DNA of 64,000 nucleotides from an uncultured Bacteroidales bacterium (GTDB taxonomy: Bacteria > Bacteroidota > Bacteroidia > Bacteroidales > Paludibacteraceae). The DNA lies in contig CAMHKW010000004.1 of assembly GCA_946185835.1 (NCBI GenBank), positions 32,171 through 96,170 on the forward strand. The letters run 5' to 3'. Made by a program: the position numbers and the translations under genes. The number at the start of each line of letters is the position of its first letter. Position 1 is the first letter of the stretch. The notes under the pieces are model-generated. The model saw only the letters and a program-made list of their open reading frames with translations, was not told where the DNA came from and made no database searches. Shown piece by piece: positions 9,401 through 19,900 of the stretch.

Positions 9401-10189
9401 TTAGTTGTTTTGAATGTCGAGTGTTCGTAGTTCGATGTTGCCGTTGTCGTCCATGGCGGCGTAGGAGTATAGCTTGAACAGGTCTCCTAAGATGATGACT
9501 CTTGCCGAGGTGGCGAGTTGGAGGTCGAGTTCGATATGTCGGTGTCCGAAGATATAGTAGTCGAAGTGTGTGGTTGTCTCTTTCTCTTTGGCAAACAGCA
9601 CTAACTCTTCTTTGTCTTCTCCCTTATAAGGCCAAGGTCTTGCGAGCTCTTTGAGGCGGCTTTTTCTTGACCACTCGTATCCGAAGCGGTTGCCCCACGC
9701 TGGTGGTAGCAGTCGGAAGAGCATTTGCAGCGGGCGGCAGTGGAAGATACGTCGGATGAACATAAACTGTCGGATGCGTCGTCTGACGTGTTTGGGGTAT
9801 TTGCGTAGTGCGTCGGTTGACATAAGTCCGTCGCCATGAGCGAGGAAGCATCGCCGGTTGTTGATGACGAGTTCTTCGTGTTGCCGGTGTATCGTCATGC
9901 CTGTCTGTCGTGCCAGTTCGCCGAAGGTCCACAGGTCGTGGTTACCGGTGAAGAAATGCACGTCAACACCTTTGTCTGTGAGTTGCCGCAGCGTGCTGAG
10001 GGTAAGAGTATACTCTTGCGGCTGTTGCCACAGATACTCGAACCAGAAGTCGAAGATGTCGCCCAGCAGGTAAATGGCGGTGGCATCTCGTCCGAGGTCG
10101 CTGAGCAGGGAGCAGATGAGCTGCTCGTGAGCATGTCGGTCGGTCAGGGCGCGTGAGCCTATATGTGAGTCGGAGAGGAAGTAGACCAT
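9401..10189 (-). CDS. UDP-2,3-diacylglucosamine hydrolase family metallophosphoesterase (LpxH-like)
   Basis: A 262-aa calcineurin-type phosphoesterase with all metal-binding blocks visible: DSHIG (7-11), GDIFDFW (about 43-49), GNHD (about 80-83), HGD (about 117-119) and GHRH (about 204-207). The pattern and length match LpxH, which removes UMP from UDP-2,3-diacylglucosamine to make lipid X in lipid A synthesis at the inner membrane. Bacteroidetes carry more than one phosphoesterase of this type, so the lipid A role is likely but not proved. It lies 12 bp behind the DUF59 gene and four bases before mazG. Confidence 0.87.
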   Translation of the reverse strand: MVYFLSDSHIGSRALTDRHAHEQLICSLLSDLGRDATAIYLLGDIFDFWFEYLWQQPQEYTLTLSTLRQLTDKGVDVHFFTGNHDLWTFGELARQTGMTIHRQHEELVINNRRCFLAHGDGLMSTDALRKYPKHVRRRIRQFMFIRRIFHCRPLQMLFRLLPPAWGNRFGYEWSRKSRLKELARPWPYKGEDKEELVLFAKEKETTTHFDYYIFGHRHIELDLQLATSARVIILGDLFKLYSYAAMDDNGNIELRTLDIQNN

Positions 10190-10201
10190 AGAGGCGGGGT
10201 G

Positions 10202-10516
10202 TTACAAGAATCCGAGTTGCAGTTTGGCTTCTTCTGACATACGGTCTTTGTCCCATTCGGGTTCGAAGACCAGTCGGACGTCGACGTCGCTGACGCCCTC
10301 GACGGATGCCACTTTCTGGCGAACATCTTCCACGAGGAAGTCGGCAGCGGGGCACGAGGGTGCGGTGAGTGTCATCTCGATGACGGCGGTGTTGTCGTCG
10401 GTCAGCTCGATGCTATAGATAAGTCCCAAGTCGTAGATGTTGACCGGTATCTCGGGGTCGTAGACGGTGCGGAGCATCTCTACTATCTTCTCTTCTCGTT
10501 CTAAAAATTCGTTCAT
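10202..10516 (-). CDS. DUF59/MIP18-family protein, SufT-like Fe-S assembly factor
   Basis: A 104-aa single-domain protein. VYDPEIPVNIYDLGLIY near residue 18 and the TAPSCPAADFL segment near residue 52 are the hallmarks of the DUF59 (MIP18/PaaD/SufT) family, with the conserved Cys present. Members help mature iron-sulfur proteins. It is first in the DUF59-lpxH-mazG operon. A lone TACCTTTG box (10883-10890, minus) is a possible promoter, but the leader would be about 360 bases. Confidence 0.9.
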   Translation of the reverse strand: MNEFLEREEKIVEMLRTVYDPEIPVNIYDLGLIYSIELTDDNTAVIEMTLTAPSCPAADFLVEDVRQKVASVEGVSDVDVRLVFEPEWDKDRMSEEAKLQLGFL

Positions 10517-10523
10517 AATAAGC

Positions 10524-10608
10524 TAACTAAAGTTTCCGCATCTAATACGGATGTTACTTAACTAAAAGTTTCCACATTGAATGCGGATGTTACTTAACTA
10601 AAGTTTCC
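10524..10608. repeat. 35-36 bp imperfect tandem repeat (two full units and a partial third)
   Basis: Unit 1 spans 10524-10558, unit 2 10559-10594 and a partial third 10595-10608. Each begins TAACTAAAGTTTCC (one extra A in unit 2) and ends with CGGATGTTACT. The changes within each unit fall in a small inverted repeat, CCGCAT...ATACGG. Confidence 0.8.
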
Positions 10609-10651
10609 CACTTCGGTTGATCCCTTGTCGAAAAGTATCATTACTCGTTCT

Positions 10652-10682
10652 TGACAGGAAGATGACAGGAAGATGACAGGAG
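10652..10682. repeat. 11-bp tandem repeat TGACAGGAAGA
   Basis: Two full units and a nine-base partial third (TGACAGGAG) in a row. A simple-sequence tract of no known function. Confidence 0.75.
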
Positions 10683-10882
10683 CGAGTCCTTATTAACTCG
10701 TTGTGATATAATCAATTATATTGAATTTTAAAAACATGAAAACAGGCTAAAGAATATTTCTTCTTTTTTCAGATAATCAATCAGTTATCAGGCGGAGCGG
10801 AATAATTTGGCAATAAAATTGTTATATAAGGGCATTATGAAACGAGCGGGGAACTTCAGCAGGTTAATCTGAAAAAAGCGTG

Positions 10883-10890
10883 CAAAGGTA
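10883..10890 (-). promoter_or_regulatory. Possible -7 box for the DUF59-lpxH-mazG operon
   Basis: TACCTTTG on the minus strand matches TAnnTTTG, but no TTTG is found at the expected -33 distance. A weak candidate only. Confidence 0.35.
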
Positions 10891-10998
10891 GTAAAATTAT
10901 TGGGAATATGAAAATGTGCGGTTATATTCGGCTGTGGCATGAGGCTGACATTTTGGCAGTATTGCTGCTTTTGGCACAAGAGTTGAATATGAGTTGTT

Positions 10999-11073
10999 GC
11001 GCTGATTACAGAATCTGTCTCGGGTAGGTGTATTAAGCCCGAGCCAACAGATTCCCGGCTTGTAGGTCGGCGC
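10999..11073 (+). promoter_or_regulatory. Long stem-loop upstream of htpG
   Basis: GAATCTGT+CTCGGG (11011-11024) pairs with CCCGAG (11038-11043) and ACAGATTC (11047-11054), a 14-bp stem with a 3-nt bulge and 13-nt loop. Outside it, TACA/TGTA and GCGC/GCGC extend the helix across internal loops. The 3' edge is 43 bases before the htpG ATG. It could be a structured 5' leader or a separate small RNA. It is not the CIRCE operator. Confidence 0.5.
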
Positions 11074-11116
11074 GGAAATAATTATTAACCGAGTAAAAAT
11101 CAATACAAATACAACT

Positions 11117-13171
11117 ATGGCAAAAGGAAACATCGGGGTAACATCAGACAATATCTTCCCCGTGATAAAGAAATTCTTATATTCAGACCACGAGATATTT
11201 CTTCGTGAGTTAGTATCTAACGCTGTTGATGCGACACAGAAACTGAAAACCTTGTCTTCGGTAGGCGAGGTGAAAGGCGATCTTGGTGACCTGAAGGTGC
11301 GTGTGAGCATCGACAAGAGCAAGAAGACACTGACCATCAGCGACCACGGTGTAGGCATGACAGCCGACGAGGTTGACCGCTATATCAACCAGATAGCTTT
11401 CTCGGGTGCGGAGGAGTTTTTGGAGAAATACAAAGACAAGACAGAAGCCATCATCGGTCATTTCGGTTTGGGTTTCTACTCCGCTTTTATGGTAAGCGAC
11501 AAAGTGGAAATCTTCTCGCTCAGCTATCGCGATGATGCTCGTGCCGTGCATTGGACGTGTAAGGGAGACCCTGAGTATGAAATGGAAGAGACCATCCGTT
11601 CAGAGCGCGGCACCGACATCGTATTGCACATAAGCGACGAGTTCAGCAATTATCTGGAAGACTCCACTATCCGCGGACTGCTCAACAAGTACTGCAAGTT
11701 CCTGCCTGTAGAGATAGTGTTTGGCAAGAAGAAAGAGTGGAAAGACGGCAAGCAGGTTGAGACCGACGAAGACGACGTGATCAACGACGTGGCTCCGGCA
11801 TGGACGCGCAAGCCTTCGGAGTTGACGGACGAAGACTACTCGAAGTTCTACCACGAGCTCTATCCCGACCAGTATGAGGAGCCGCTGTTCCATATTCACC
11901 TGAACGTCGACTATCCGTTCCACCTTACGGGTATACTCTACTTCCCGAAGATAAAGAACAACATGGACGTCAACCGCAAGAAGATTCAGCTGTATTGCAA
12001 TCAGGTGTTTGTGACCAGCGAGGTGGACAATATAGTGCCGGAGTATCTGACTCTGCTGCATGGCGTTATCGACTCGCCCGACATCCCGCTTAACGTCAGC
12101 CGCAGCTATCTGCAAAGCGACCAGAACGTGAAGAAGATATCGTCGCATATCACCAAGAAGGTAGCCGACAAGCTGGCAGAGATATTCAAGAACGAACGCG
12201 AAGACTTCGAGCACAAGTGGAACGACATCAAGCTCTTCATACAGTTCGGAATGCTGACCGACGAGAAGTTCTACGAGCGTGCCGTGAAGTTTGCACTCTT
12301 CGAGTCGACCGACGGCAAGTTCTCGACATTAGACGAGTACCGCGAGAAGATCAAAGAGCAGCAGACCGACAAGAACGGCGACTTGATAGTGCTGTATACC
12401 AAAGACGTGGACGCCAACTACTCGTATATCGAGCGAGCTAAACAAAAAGGCTACGACGTGCTGTTGATGGACGGCGAGTTGGACGTTCATATCATCGCTC
12501 AGGCAGAGCAGAAGCAAGAGAAGCTACGTTTCGAGCGTGTCGACTCGAACGTGATAGAGAACATCATCAGTAAAGACGACAAGCCGAAGGTAGAACTCAC
12601 TTCGGGCGAGCAGGATGCGCTGCGCTATACTTTCGAGAGCAAAGTGAGCAACGGCGACAAGACACATTTCTATGTAAGCACTGAGGCGGTGTCGGCTGAT
12701 GCGTTGCCCGTCTTCCTGACGCAGAACGAGTACATGCGCCGAATGAAGGAGATGTCGCAACATCAGCAAGGCATGAGTTTCTATACTCAGATGCCTGACC
12801 AGTATACCCTTGTCGTCAACACCGCACATCCGCTTGCAGGCAAGCTTCTTGCTGATATAGAGTCGGCGACAGCCGATGCCGCTAAACCTATCGTCGAGCA
12901 GCTCGAGGCAGCCGAGGCAGAAGAGAACAGACTTCATGACGAGCAGAAAGACAAGAAGCCTGACGAGCTGACCGAGGCAGAGAAGAATGCCGTTGACGAG
13001 GCAACAAAGAAGGTGGCAGCGCTCAAAAACGACCTGAAGAAGGTGTATGCCGACTATGCTAAGACCGACGAACGTGTCGGGCAACTCATCGACGTGGCAT
13101 TGCTTGCAGCCGGCAAACTCACGGGCGAAGCGTTAGCTAACTTCGTCAACCGGACAGTGAAGATGATGTAA
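11117..13171 (+). CDS. htpG: Molecular chaperone HtpG (Hsp90)
   Basis: A 684-aa protein of normal bacterial Hsp90 length. The N-terminal GHKL ATPase motifs are all present: ELVSNAVDA (about 32-40), SDHGVGM (about 74-80) and GHFGLGFYSAFMV (about 114-126). The middle domain includes the NVSRSYLQSD segment (about 329-338), where the conserved catalytic-loop Arg sits. The C-terminal dimerisation domain follows, with a charged stretch rich in Glu and Lys near 600-650. It is a cytoplasmic ATP-dependent chaperone. The start is the first ATG with a canonical N-terminus (GNIGVTSDNIFPVIKKFLYS). A small gene follows 23 bp later, and a strong terminator closes the pair. Confidence 0.98.
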   Translation: MAKGNIGVTSDNIFPVIKKFLYSDHEIFLRELVSNAVDATQKLKTLSSVGEVKGDLGDLKVRVSIDKSKKTLTISDHGVGMTADEVDRYINQIAFSGAEEFLEKYKDKTEAIIGHFGLGFYSAFMVSDKVEIFSLSYRDDARAVHWTCKGDPEYEMEETIRSERGTDIVLHISDEFSNYLEDSTIRGLLNKYCKFLPVEIVFGKKKEWKDGKQVETDEDDVINDVAPAWTRKPSELTDEDYSKFYHELYPDQYEEPLFHIHLNVDYPFHLTGILYFPKIKNNMDVNRKKIQLYCNQVFVTSEVDNIVPEYLTLLHGVIDSPDIPLNVSRSYLQSDQNVKKISSHITKKVADKLAEIFKNEREDFEHKWNDIKLFIQFGMLTDEKFYERAVKFALFESTDGKFSTLDEYREKIKEQQTDKNGDLIVLYTKDVDANYSYIERAKQKGYDVLLMDGELDVHIIAQAEQKQEKLRFERVDSNVIENIISKDDKPKVELTSGEQDALRYTFESKVSNGDKTHFYVSTEAVSADALPVFLTQNEYMRRMKEMSQHQQGMSFYTQMPDQYTLVVNTAHPLAGKLLADIESATADAAKPIVEQLEAAEAEENRLHDEQKDKKPDELTEAEKNAVDEATKKVAALKNDLKKVYADYAKTDERVGQLIDVALLAAGKLTGEALANFVNRTVKMM

Positions 13172-13194
13172 ACCCAACGCCAACAGATAACAGT

Positions 13195-13632
13195 ATGACG
13201 TATTTGCTGAAGATAGAAGGTAACTTCGGGCACGAAGCTGTTGAGCTCAGAGCCGACTCTGAGAGTATGCTTGAGGAGTTGAGTGCCAGGATAAAAACGG
13301 CATTCGAGTTACCATACACCGACCATGGTGACCATGAGTTTAACTTTCGCGCTCACAAGTACGTGCCGAGTGATGAGGTTGAAGCGACGCGCGAGATGAT
13401 GTTCGAGACCTGGGACCCCGACCCCGAGTATAAAGGCGAAGAACCCGACTGGTTTGAAATGTATCAGTCGTCGGACATCCCATTGTCAGAGGCATTTACG
13501 GTGTTAGGGTCGACGATAGTCTATACACAAGGAGGTTTCAAGGCGCGAATAGAACTCGTCGGTCGGGAAGAGACACCTGCCGATGACGACCGTTTCGACA
13601 AGTACGACTACCTGCAAGACCAAATACGCTGA
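13195..13632 (+). CDS. Small acidic protein, possibly pRiA4b ORF-3-like
   Basis: A 145-aa acidic cytoplasmic protein without signal peptide or membrane segment. The N-terminal pattern YLLKIEG...LEELSARIKTAFELPYTDHGDHEFNF resembles the pRiA4b ORF-3-like fold (PF07929), common in Bacteroidetes as a stand-alone gene. The match is by eye and the family call is tentative. It lies 23 bp after htpG and before the shared terminator, so it is probably co-expressed with the chaperone. Confidence 0.6.
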   Translation: MTYLLKIEGNFGHEAVELRADSESMLEELSARIKTAFELPYTDHGDHEFNFRAHKYVPSDEVEATREMMFETWDPDPEYKGEEPDWFEMYQSSDIPLSEAFTVLGSTIVYTQGGFKARIELVGREETPADDDRFDKYDYLQDQIR

Positions 13633-13656
13633 TGATGGTCTTGTCGGAAAAGAAAA

Positions 13657-13685
13657 AAGACGCACCACATGGTGCGTCTTTTTTT
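13657..13685 (+). terminator. Strong intrinsic terminator after the htpG operon
   Basis: AAGACGCACCA and TGGTGCGTCTT form an 11-bp perfect stem followed by an uninterrupted T-tract. The purine-rich stretch before it makes it partly effective in both directions. Confidence 0.92.
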
Positions 13686-13860
13686 GTGGCAGGCACGGGT
13701 ACCGCTTGGAATTGGCAATAGGATATTTAATAGTATGCGTATTGTGAGTTTGGTGGCTGTTTTGCTTGATTTGTTTTGCAAAATTGCATATTCGTTGTTC
13801 AAAAGGTTACAATAGCCGTTTTTCTTCTTGCCGAAATTTTAAGTTCCTGTTTTTTTTGCG

Positions 13861-13868
13861 TAACTTTG
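13861..13868 (+). promoter_or_regulatory. Probable -7 box of the first giant gene
   Basis: TAACTTTG matches TAnnTTTG and lies 107 bases before the ATG. The -33 position is T-rich (ATTTTAAG) without a perfect TTTG. The 343-bp gap from 13633 to 13975 otherwise holds only the htpG terminator. Confidence 0.55.
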
Positions 13869-13975
13869 CCGCCTATATTCGGTTTTTCATATCGACAGAT
13901 GTTGTGACGGATATGTGACTGATTCGAAACTCAGACATTTCAAGTTAATTTAATGTATAATCAAAAACAGTGCTT

Positions 13976-16900
13976 ATGAAGAAGATTTATTTCTTTCTGC
14001 TGGCATCACTTATGTTGTTGCCTGTAAGCCTTAAAGCTCAGAATGAGTTTGTTGTAAAGCTGCAAGAGAGTTTTGAGGCAGGTCAGATACCTTCTACATG
14101 GTCGCAAGAGTATGTGGTAGGTCATCAGGACTGGGCAGTAGAGCAGTTGGCGGATTATAAGTATCCGTCGAACCAGTTGCCTGACTATAAGGCTGACAAG
14201 GGTGGCACGTATCGTGCTTACCTTCGTAACAGCACCGGTCAGACTATCGGTTACAAGACCAAACTCGTCTCTCCTGCAATGGACCTTCAGGGTGTGTATC
14301 GTCCGATTTTGCGTTTCTATCATGCGCAAGACAAATGGACAGCCGACTTCGACACCCTGCGTGTTTACTATCGTACTGCTCCCGACGAAGATTGGGTATT
14401 GCTTCCGGATGCTGAGTATACCACAGCTATCCGTTCGTGGCAGTGGGAGACGATAGAGTTGCCGAGTTATAACACGTCGTCGTATCAGATAGCCTTCGAG
14501 GGTGGCGACAACATGGGTCGCGGTATTGTGCTCGACTCTATCGTGGTGCGTTCGTACCCCGAGTGCACTCAGCCGTACGACATCACGTTGTCGAACGTAG
14601 CCAACGGCGAAGCTACCATCGGCTGGCATGCCAGCTGGGATGCCGACCAGTTCCATGTGGTGCTCACCAACCGCAAAGCCGAGATGGATACTCTCGGACT
14701 TATCGACCCGGCTGTCATCGCTTTCGACACGATAATGGAGTATGACGGACAGTTTACCGTTACGGCTCAGGGTCTTGCTGCCAACACCACATACTACGTC
14801 TATCTGCAATCGATATGTGGCGGGCAGGTGAGCGACTGGAGTGAACCTCAGACGTTTACTATGGCGTTCAAGAAAGAGCTGCCTTATACCGAGACCTTCC
14901 AGATGCCTTATACCACTAATAGCACCGCTGATATGCGTCTTGAGTCGTGGACATGGGGTGGTTCTGTAGCTCCGGTTATCGACTTGTGGATTACGCCGCA
15001 GAACTACTATATCTATTCGCGCATCAACGATCCTGCGGTAGTGTTCAACGGCAACTATAGTCATTCTTCAGGTCGTTTCTCGACACCTCTACCCGCCGAC
15101 GCGTTGGCATATATGGCAACGCCCGAGCTCACCGGTGCCGACCTCAAAGACTGCCAAGTCAGAATGTGGGCTACTATGGCGCAGCGTTTCCTGCGCAAGA
15201 ATGCCAATAGTATCATCGTCGGCATCGCTACCGACCCCACCGATATCACTACCTTCACGCCGGTTGACACTGTCACCATCACTACCAAAGATGTGATAGA
15301 GGAGTTCACCGTGTCGCTGGAGAAGTATACGGGCAACGGTCGTTTTGTAGTGTTCGCAAGCTACTTCGACAAACCCAACCAGTTCTATATCGACGAGGTG
15401 ACTATCGAGCCGCGTCCACAGACGGCAAAGCCCGACTATCAGACCTTCCATATCATACCCGACTCGACAAGTGCCGAGTTGTCGTGGGTAGCACCGCGCG
15501 CCGACGTGCAGTCGTATAACATCTTGGTCGGAACCGACACCTTATATAAGAATGGCGGTTATCAGCTCTCCGACAAGGTGGTAGAACTCAATTCTACTAC
15601 AGCTTCGGCTACTATCACAGGTTTGAGACCTTGGGATGCCAAGGGCTATTTCGTAGCCGTACAGGCAGTGTATGCCGCCGGTGTGTCGGAGTGGTCGGAG
15701 CCTCGCTGGTTCCAGACCTCGGCTGACATGCCGCTGCCGATGCATTTCAGCTTCGAAGACTCAGAGGGCTACTATACTCGTCAGGGTGTGTCGTCGTATT
15801 TCTATCCGAACAACATCATGATGTTCTCGTCGGATGTGGATTGGCCTCGTAACACAGCTAAGACCTCTGCTTTAGCCGGCAAAGACGGCGACAAGTTCTT
15901 GTATCTGAACATGGACGCCGGCAAAGACGCATGGATTGTGTTCCCCGAAGTGGATGATGTGACAAAGGCGCAGATTAACTTCTTCCTCTGCTCGCAGACA
16001 GCAGCCAACAAACCGCGTTGCAACATCGAGCTTGGTGTGATGACGTCGCCGTTTGACCTGAATACCTTTGTTAAGGTCGACGAGTTCAAGGCAGCCGAGA
16101 AATGGCAGCGCTGCTACGGCAACTTCGTAGAGTACACCGGCAAGGGCAAGTATATAGCCCTGCGTTGGATGGAACCCGAAGGTGCAAGCTATTCGACTAA
16201 CTATATCGACGATGTCACAATATCAGAGCTTGTCGACTGCCCGATAGTTACCGGCGTCGACTACACTGCTACCGACACTTCTTTGGTTATCACTTGGAAC
16301 AAAGGACGTGCTACCGCTTGGAACGTAAAGGTAAGCTCTTATATGTTCGACGATGCCGACCTTACCGTCGATACCAAAGTCAAAGGCGACATGTATGATG
16401 GCAGCGTGATAGGTACTCCTACACTTACCGTCACCGGCTTGGATTTTGCTAAGACCTATTACACCTACATTCAAGCCGATTGTGATGGTAATCTTACAGA
16501 ATGGACCTCGGCTTCACCGATGACAACAGATTGCAAGCCTATGTTCACAGTGCCTTATGTTGAGACCTTCAACGGCGACCGAGAAGGTAATTTAGGTTCA
16601 GGATTCCACCCGGTATGCTGGTATTGGGGCGGATGCAACTATCAGTATCTGTATAGCTCGTACGATAGTGATGGTCTTGACCCTGAGCATAAAGGATGCT
16701 TGTACGTGCGTACTAATAGTGCCTCGGAGATAGGTTGGGCGGCTATGCCTGAATTAGATATGCCACTTGAAGATATGATGTTGTTGTTCGACTACTATTC
16801 TGCCGCAACGCTTGCCGCATCATACGTATACGTAGGCGTGATGGACGACCCGAACGACTTCTCTACCTTTGTGGCAGTGGATAGCGTAGCACCTCGCTCA

Positions 16901-19900
16901 ACAAGTACTTGGCATAAGGATATTAAGGTCAACTTCCTTAACTACAAGGGTACAGGCAAGTATATCGCCTTTACATGCGGACCGCTTCGCGGTAGCACCT
17001 ACGTGCTCGCGTATCTCGACTATGTTCGCGTATTGCCTTTCCGTTGCCAGGCTCCGGACCTGAGCTTCTCGGGTATCACTGCTTCGTCGATGGTATGCCA
17101 TTGGCTCGGCAAACTAAGCAACGAGGCTGAGGGTTGGCAGTATATAGTAACCAACGCGCCTCTTACCGACGAAGAGCTTAACGCCGACAACTACACTATC
17201 GACGAGAAGGTGCTTGTAGCTTCAGGTATCACGAAGAACGACTCTGTGGCTCTCGATGAGTTAGAGATGCAGAAAGCTTACTACTTCTATGTTCGCGCTC
17301 TGTGCGGCGACTCCGTTTGGTCGTCGGCATCGGCTATGACACAGTGCAAGAAGATCCCGGGTACCGGACGTTATGTCGAGGACTTCGAGTCGTATGGCAT
17401 GCAGCCTACATCCTCGCTTTCGGGTACAGAGACGTATATCTCGTACTTCAAGAAGGCCATCACTCCTGATTGCTGGACTGTGGGTACTTATTTCAATGCC
17501 AACAATATAGGCTATAGCACTGATCCCTCGGTATCTGCTACATATACACATCGTAACTACTTCCCTTACGTAGCATCTAACGGTACCGGAACAACGACGG
17601 ATGTCAACTACTACGACAAGGGAACGGCGCTGACCACTTACCATTATTCCAATTCGGGAACCAACTATCTGAAGCTGTATGGTACTTACTCGGCTACCGC
17701 TACTTCTAATCACTCGCCGGCATGGGTTGCTATGCCTGAGATAGAAGCTACCGACGAAGAGTTCCGTGCCATTACGGTTAAGGGTTCGTTCCAGATGTCG
17801 ACCACTTCGACATATCGCCTCATCATAGGTGTGATGGACGACCCGACCGACCTGTCGACCTTCACGGTGCTCGACTCTGTAGGTCCGGGCTTGGGAACAG
17901 GCGTGGGCAAGGATGTATATTTCGAGGTGCCTTTGGAGAACTACACCGGCACCGGTCGTTATGTAGCCTTCCGCACTCCGTTCGGCATCACTACCACTGC
18001 TTATCTCGACGATATCGTTATCGATGGTACGGGCTGCTACCAGCCGCAACCGTCGTTGTCGAGACTGACAAGCCAAAGCGTTCGACTGACAGCCGGACTG
18101 CGTGGTCAGACCGATTGGATGTATGTGGTTACCGATGCTGAGGTATCTGACGAACTGTTTACGGCAGGCGTTGATGCCATCAAAGAAGCCGGCATCAACA
18201 TCGTCGATATCGACACGTTGCCTAACTCTTCACGCTTCAAAGTTATCACAGGTCTTGAGGAGGACTCGACCTATCATATCTCAGTGATGGCGATATGCGA
18301 CCCCGCCAGCGGATTGTATTCGCAAGGCGCTCACCTGAGCTTCACTACTCTGTGTGCACCTGTTAAGGAGCTGAACGAAGACTTCGAGGGCTTCGACACG
18401 GGTAGCGGCAAGAAAGTGGGATGCTGGATCTCAGGAAGCTTGACAGAGAGTGCTACTAATTTATATATACCATACGTCAACAATACCGCTTCGTATCGCT
18501 CGTATGGCGACAAGTACCTCTACCTGTATTCCACAACGACCTATAACGGAGCATACGCTATAGCACCTGCTTTCGACTGCGACGACATCACCAAATATCA
18601 GGTAGCGTTCTATGCACGTTCCGCCACATCGTCTGCGTACGCAAAGAAACTGAAGGTAGGTGTGCTTACCGACCCGCTCGACCTTAGTACGATGACTATC
18701 ATCGACACACTCGATATAGCCATTACCCCCGGACGTTATCTCGTTTCGTTCGCCGGATATAAGGGCGACTTGGAAGGCAACATGGGTAAGCACCTCGTAT
18801 TCTTATCCGACTTCAATGCCACCAACCAGATTGGTGTCGGACAAGTAGAGATACAGCCCATACCTGCATGCCAGATACCTTCGAAACTCGAGGTTGAATC
18901 GCTCACCGACGTGGAAGCTGTCATCGGATGGCAAGGCAATGCCGACAAATACGAAGTGTTGCTAACCTCTCAGGCTATAGCCGACACGGTATTGAACAAG
19001 GGTCTCGACCAAGACGAGGTGAAGGCAGTGCTGCTGCGCACCGTAGTGGTCGACACTACCGGTGTTAAGTTCGCCGGACTCATCCCCGCCACCAACTACT
19101 TCGTTCACATTCGTGCTATCTGCGGCACCGACACTACCGACTTCGACTATTCGGGCAAGCAGTTCATGACCGAGTGTGCCGAGCGCATGCCGTTGCCGTA
19201 CTTCACCGACTTCGACGATATGCCCAACGGGACATCGCAACGTCCGACATGCTGGATGGGTAACTATACTCTCGCGTCGAGCAACTCGTACCCGTACGTA
19301 TACAACAACACTTCGTATTCACATAGCGGTGCACAGAGTGTATACCTATATGGTAGCAGCTCGAACCAGACAGTGCTTGTCAGCCCCAAGATTGCTATCG
19401 ACAAACTGTCGAACCTGCAGGTTACCTTATGGGTTCGTGGCTCCTCAGCCAACAAGATACTCAACATCGGCGTAGTGCCTGAAGACTCTGTCGCTCTGGG
19501 CGAGACCGATGCTCTAAACCGCGGTTTCATCAGCCTGATGACCTACACTAACCCTGTGACCACAGGTGAGTATGTGACTATCAACTTCGACGAGATCGTT
19601 CCTGACTCGCTTGCGGGCTATACGCGTTTCGCTATCGCAACCGACCTGTCCAGTGCCGCCGGTACGTTCTATCTCGATGACCTGTCGATACGTAAGATAC
19701 CTTCGTGCTTCGTGCCGACAGCTCTCGAAGCTACCGGAAATACCGCCAACACCATCAGTCTGCACTTCGAGCCGGGTAAACCGACCGACACTAAGTGGGA
19801 GGTGGCTTTGTGGAAGGACGAACTTGGAGCAGACACCACCTACGTGGTAGTCGACACCTTCGACTGCGTGATTAATGGTCTGTCGTCATCGACAATCTAC

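Larger units (their letters stand above)
10517..11116. other. 600-bp divergent intergenic region between the DUF59 operon and htpG
   Basis: No convincing gene is present. The minus-strand ORFs at 10788-10979 and 10897-11358 have no family features, and the second overlaps htpG. The region holds a 35-bp tandem repeat, an 11-bp tandem repeat, a possible leftward -7 box and a long stem-loop before htpG, each listed separately. Base composition is more AT-rich than the flanking genes. Confidence 0.7.

Noticed and set aside
10999-11073. CIRCE operator for HrcA
   Set aside because: The arms are not TTAGCACTC and GAGTGCTAA.
10788-11358. Minus-strand ORFs upstream of and overlapping htpG
   Set aside because: No family features, atypical composition, and the second overlaps the conserved htpG N-terminus.
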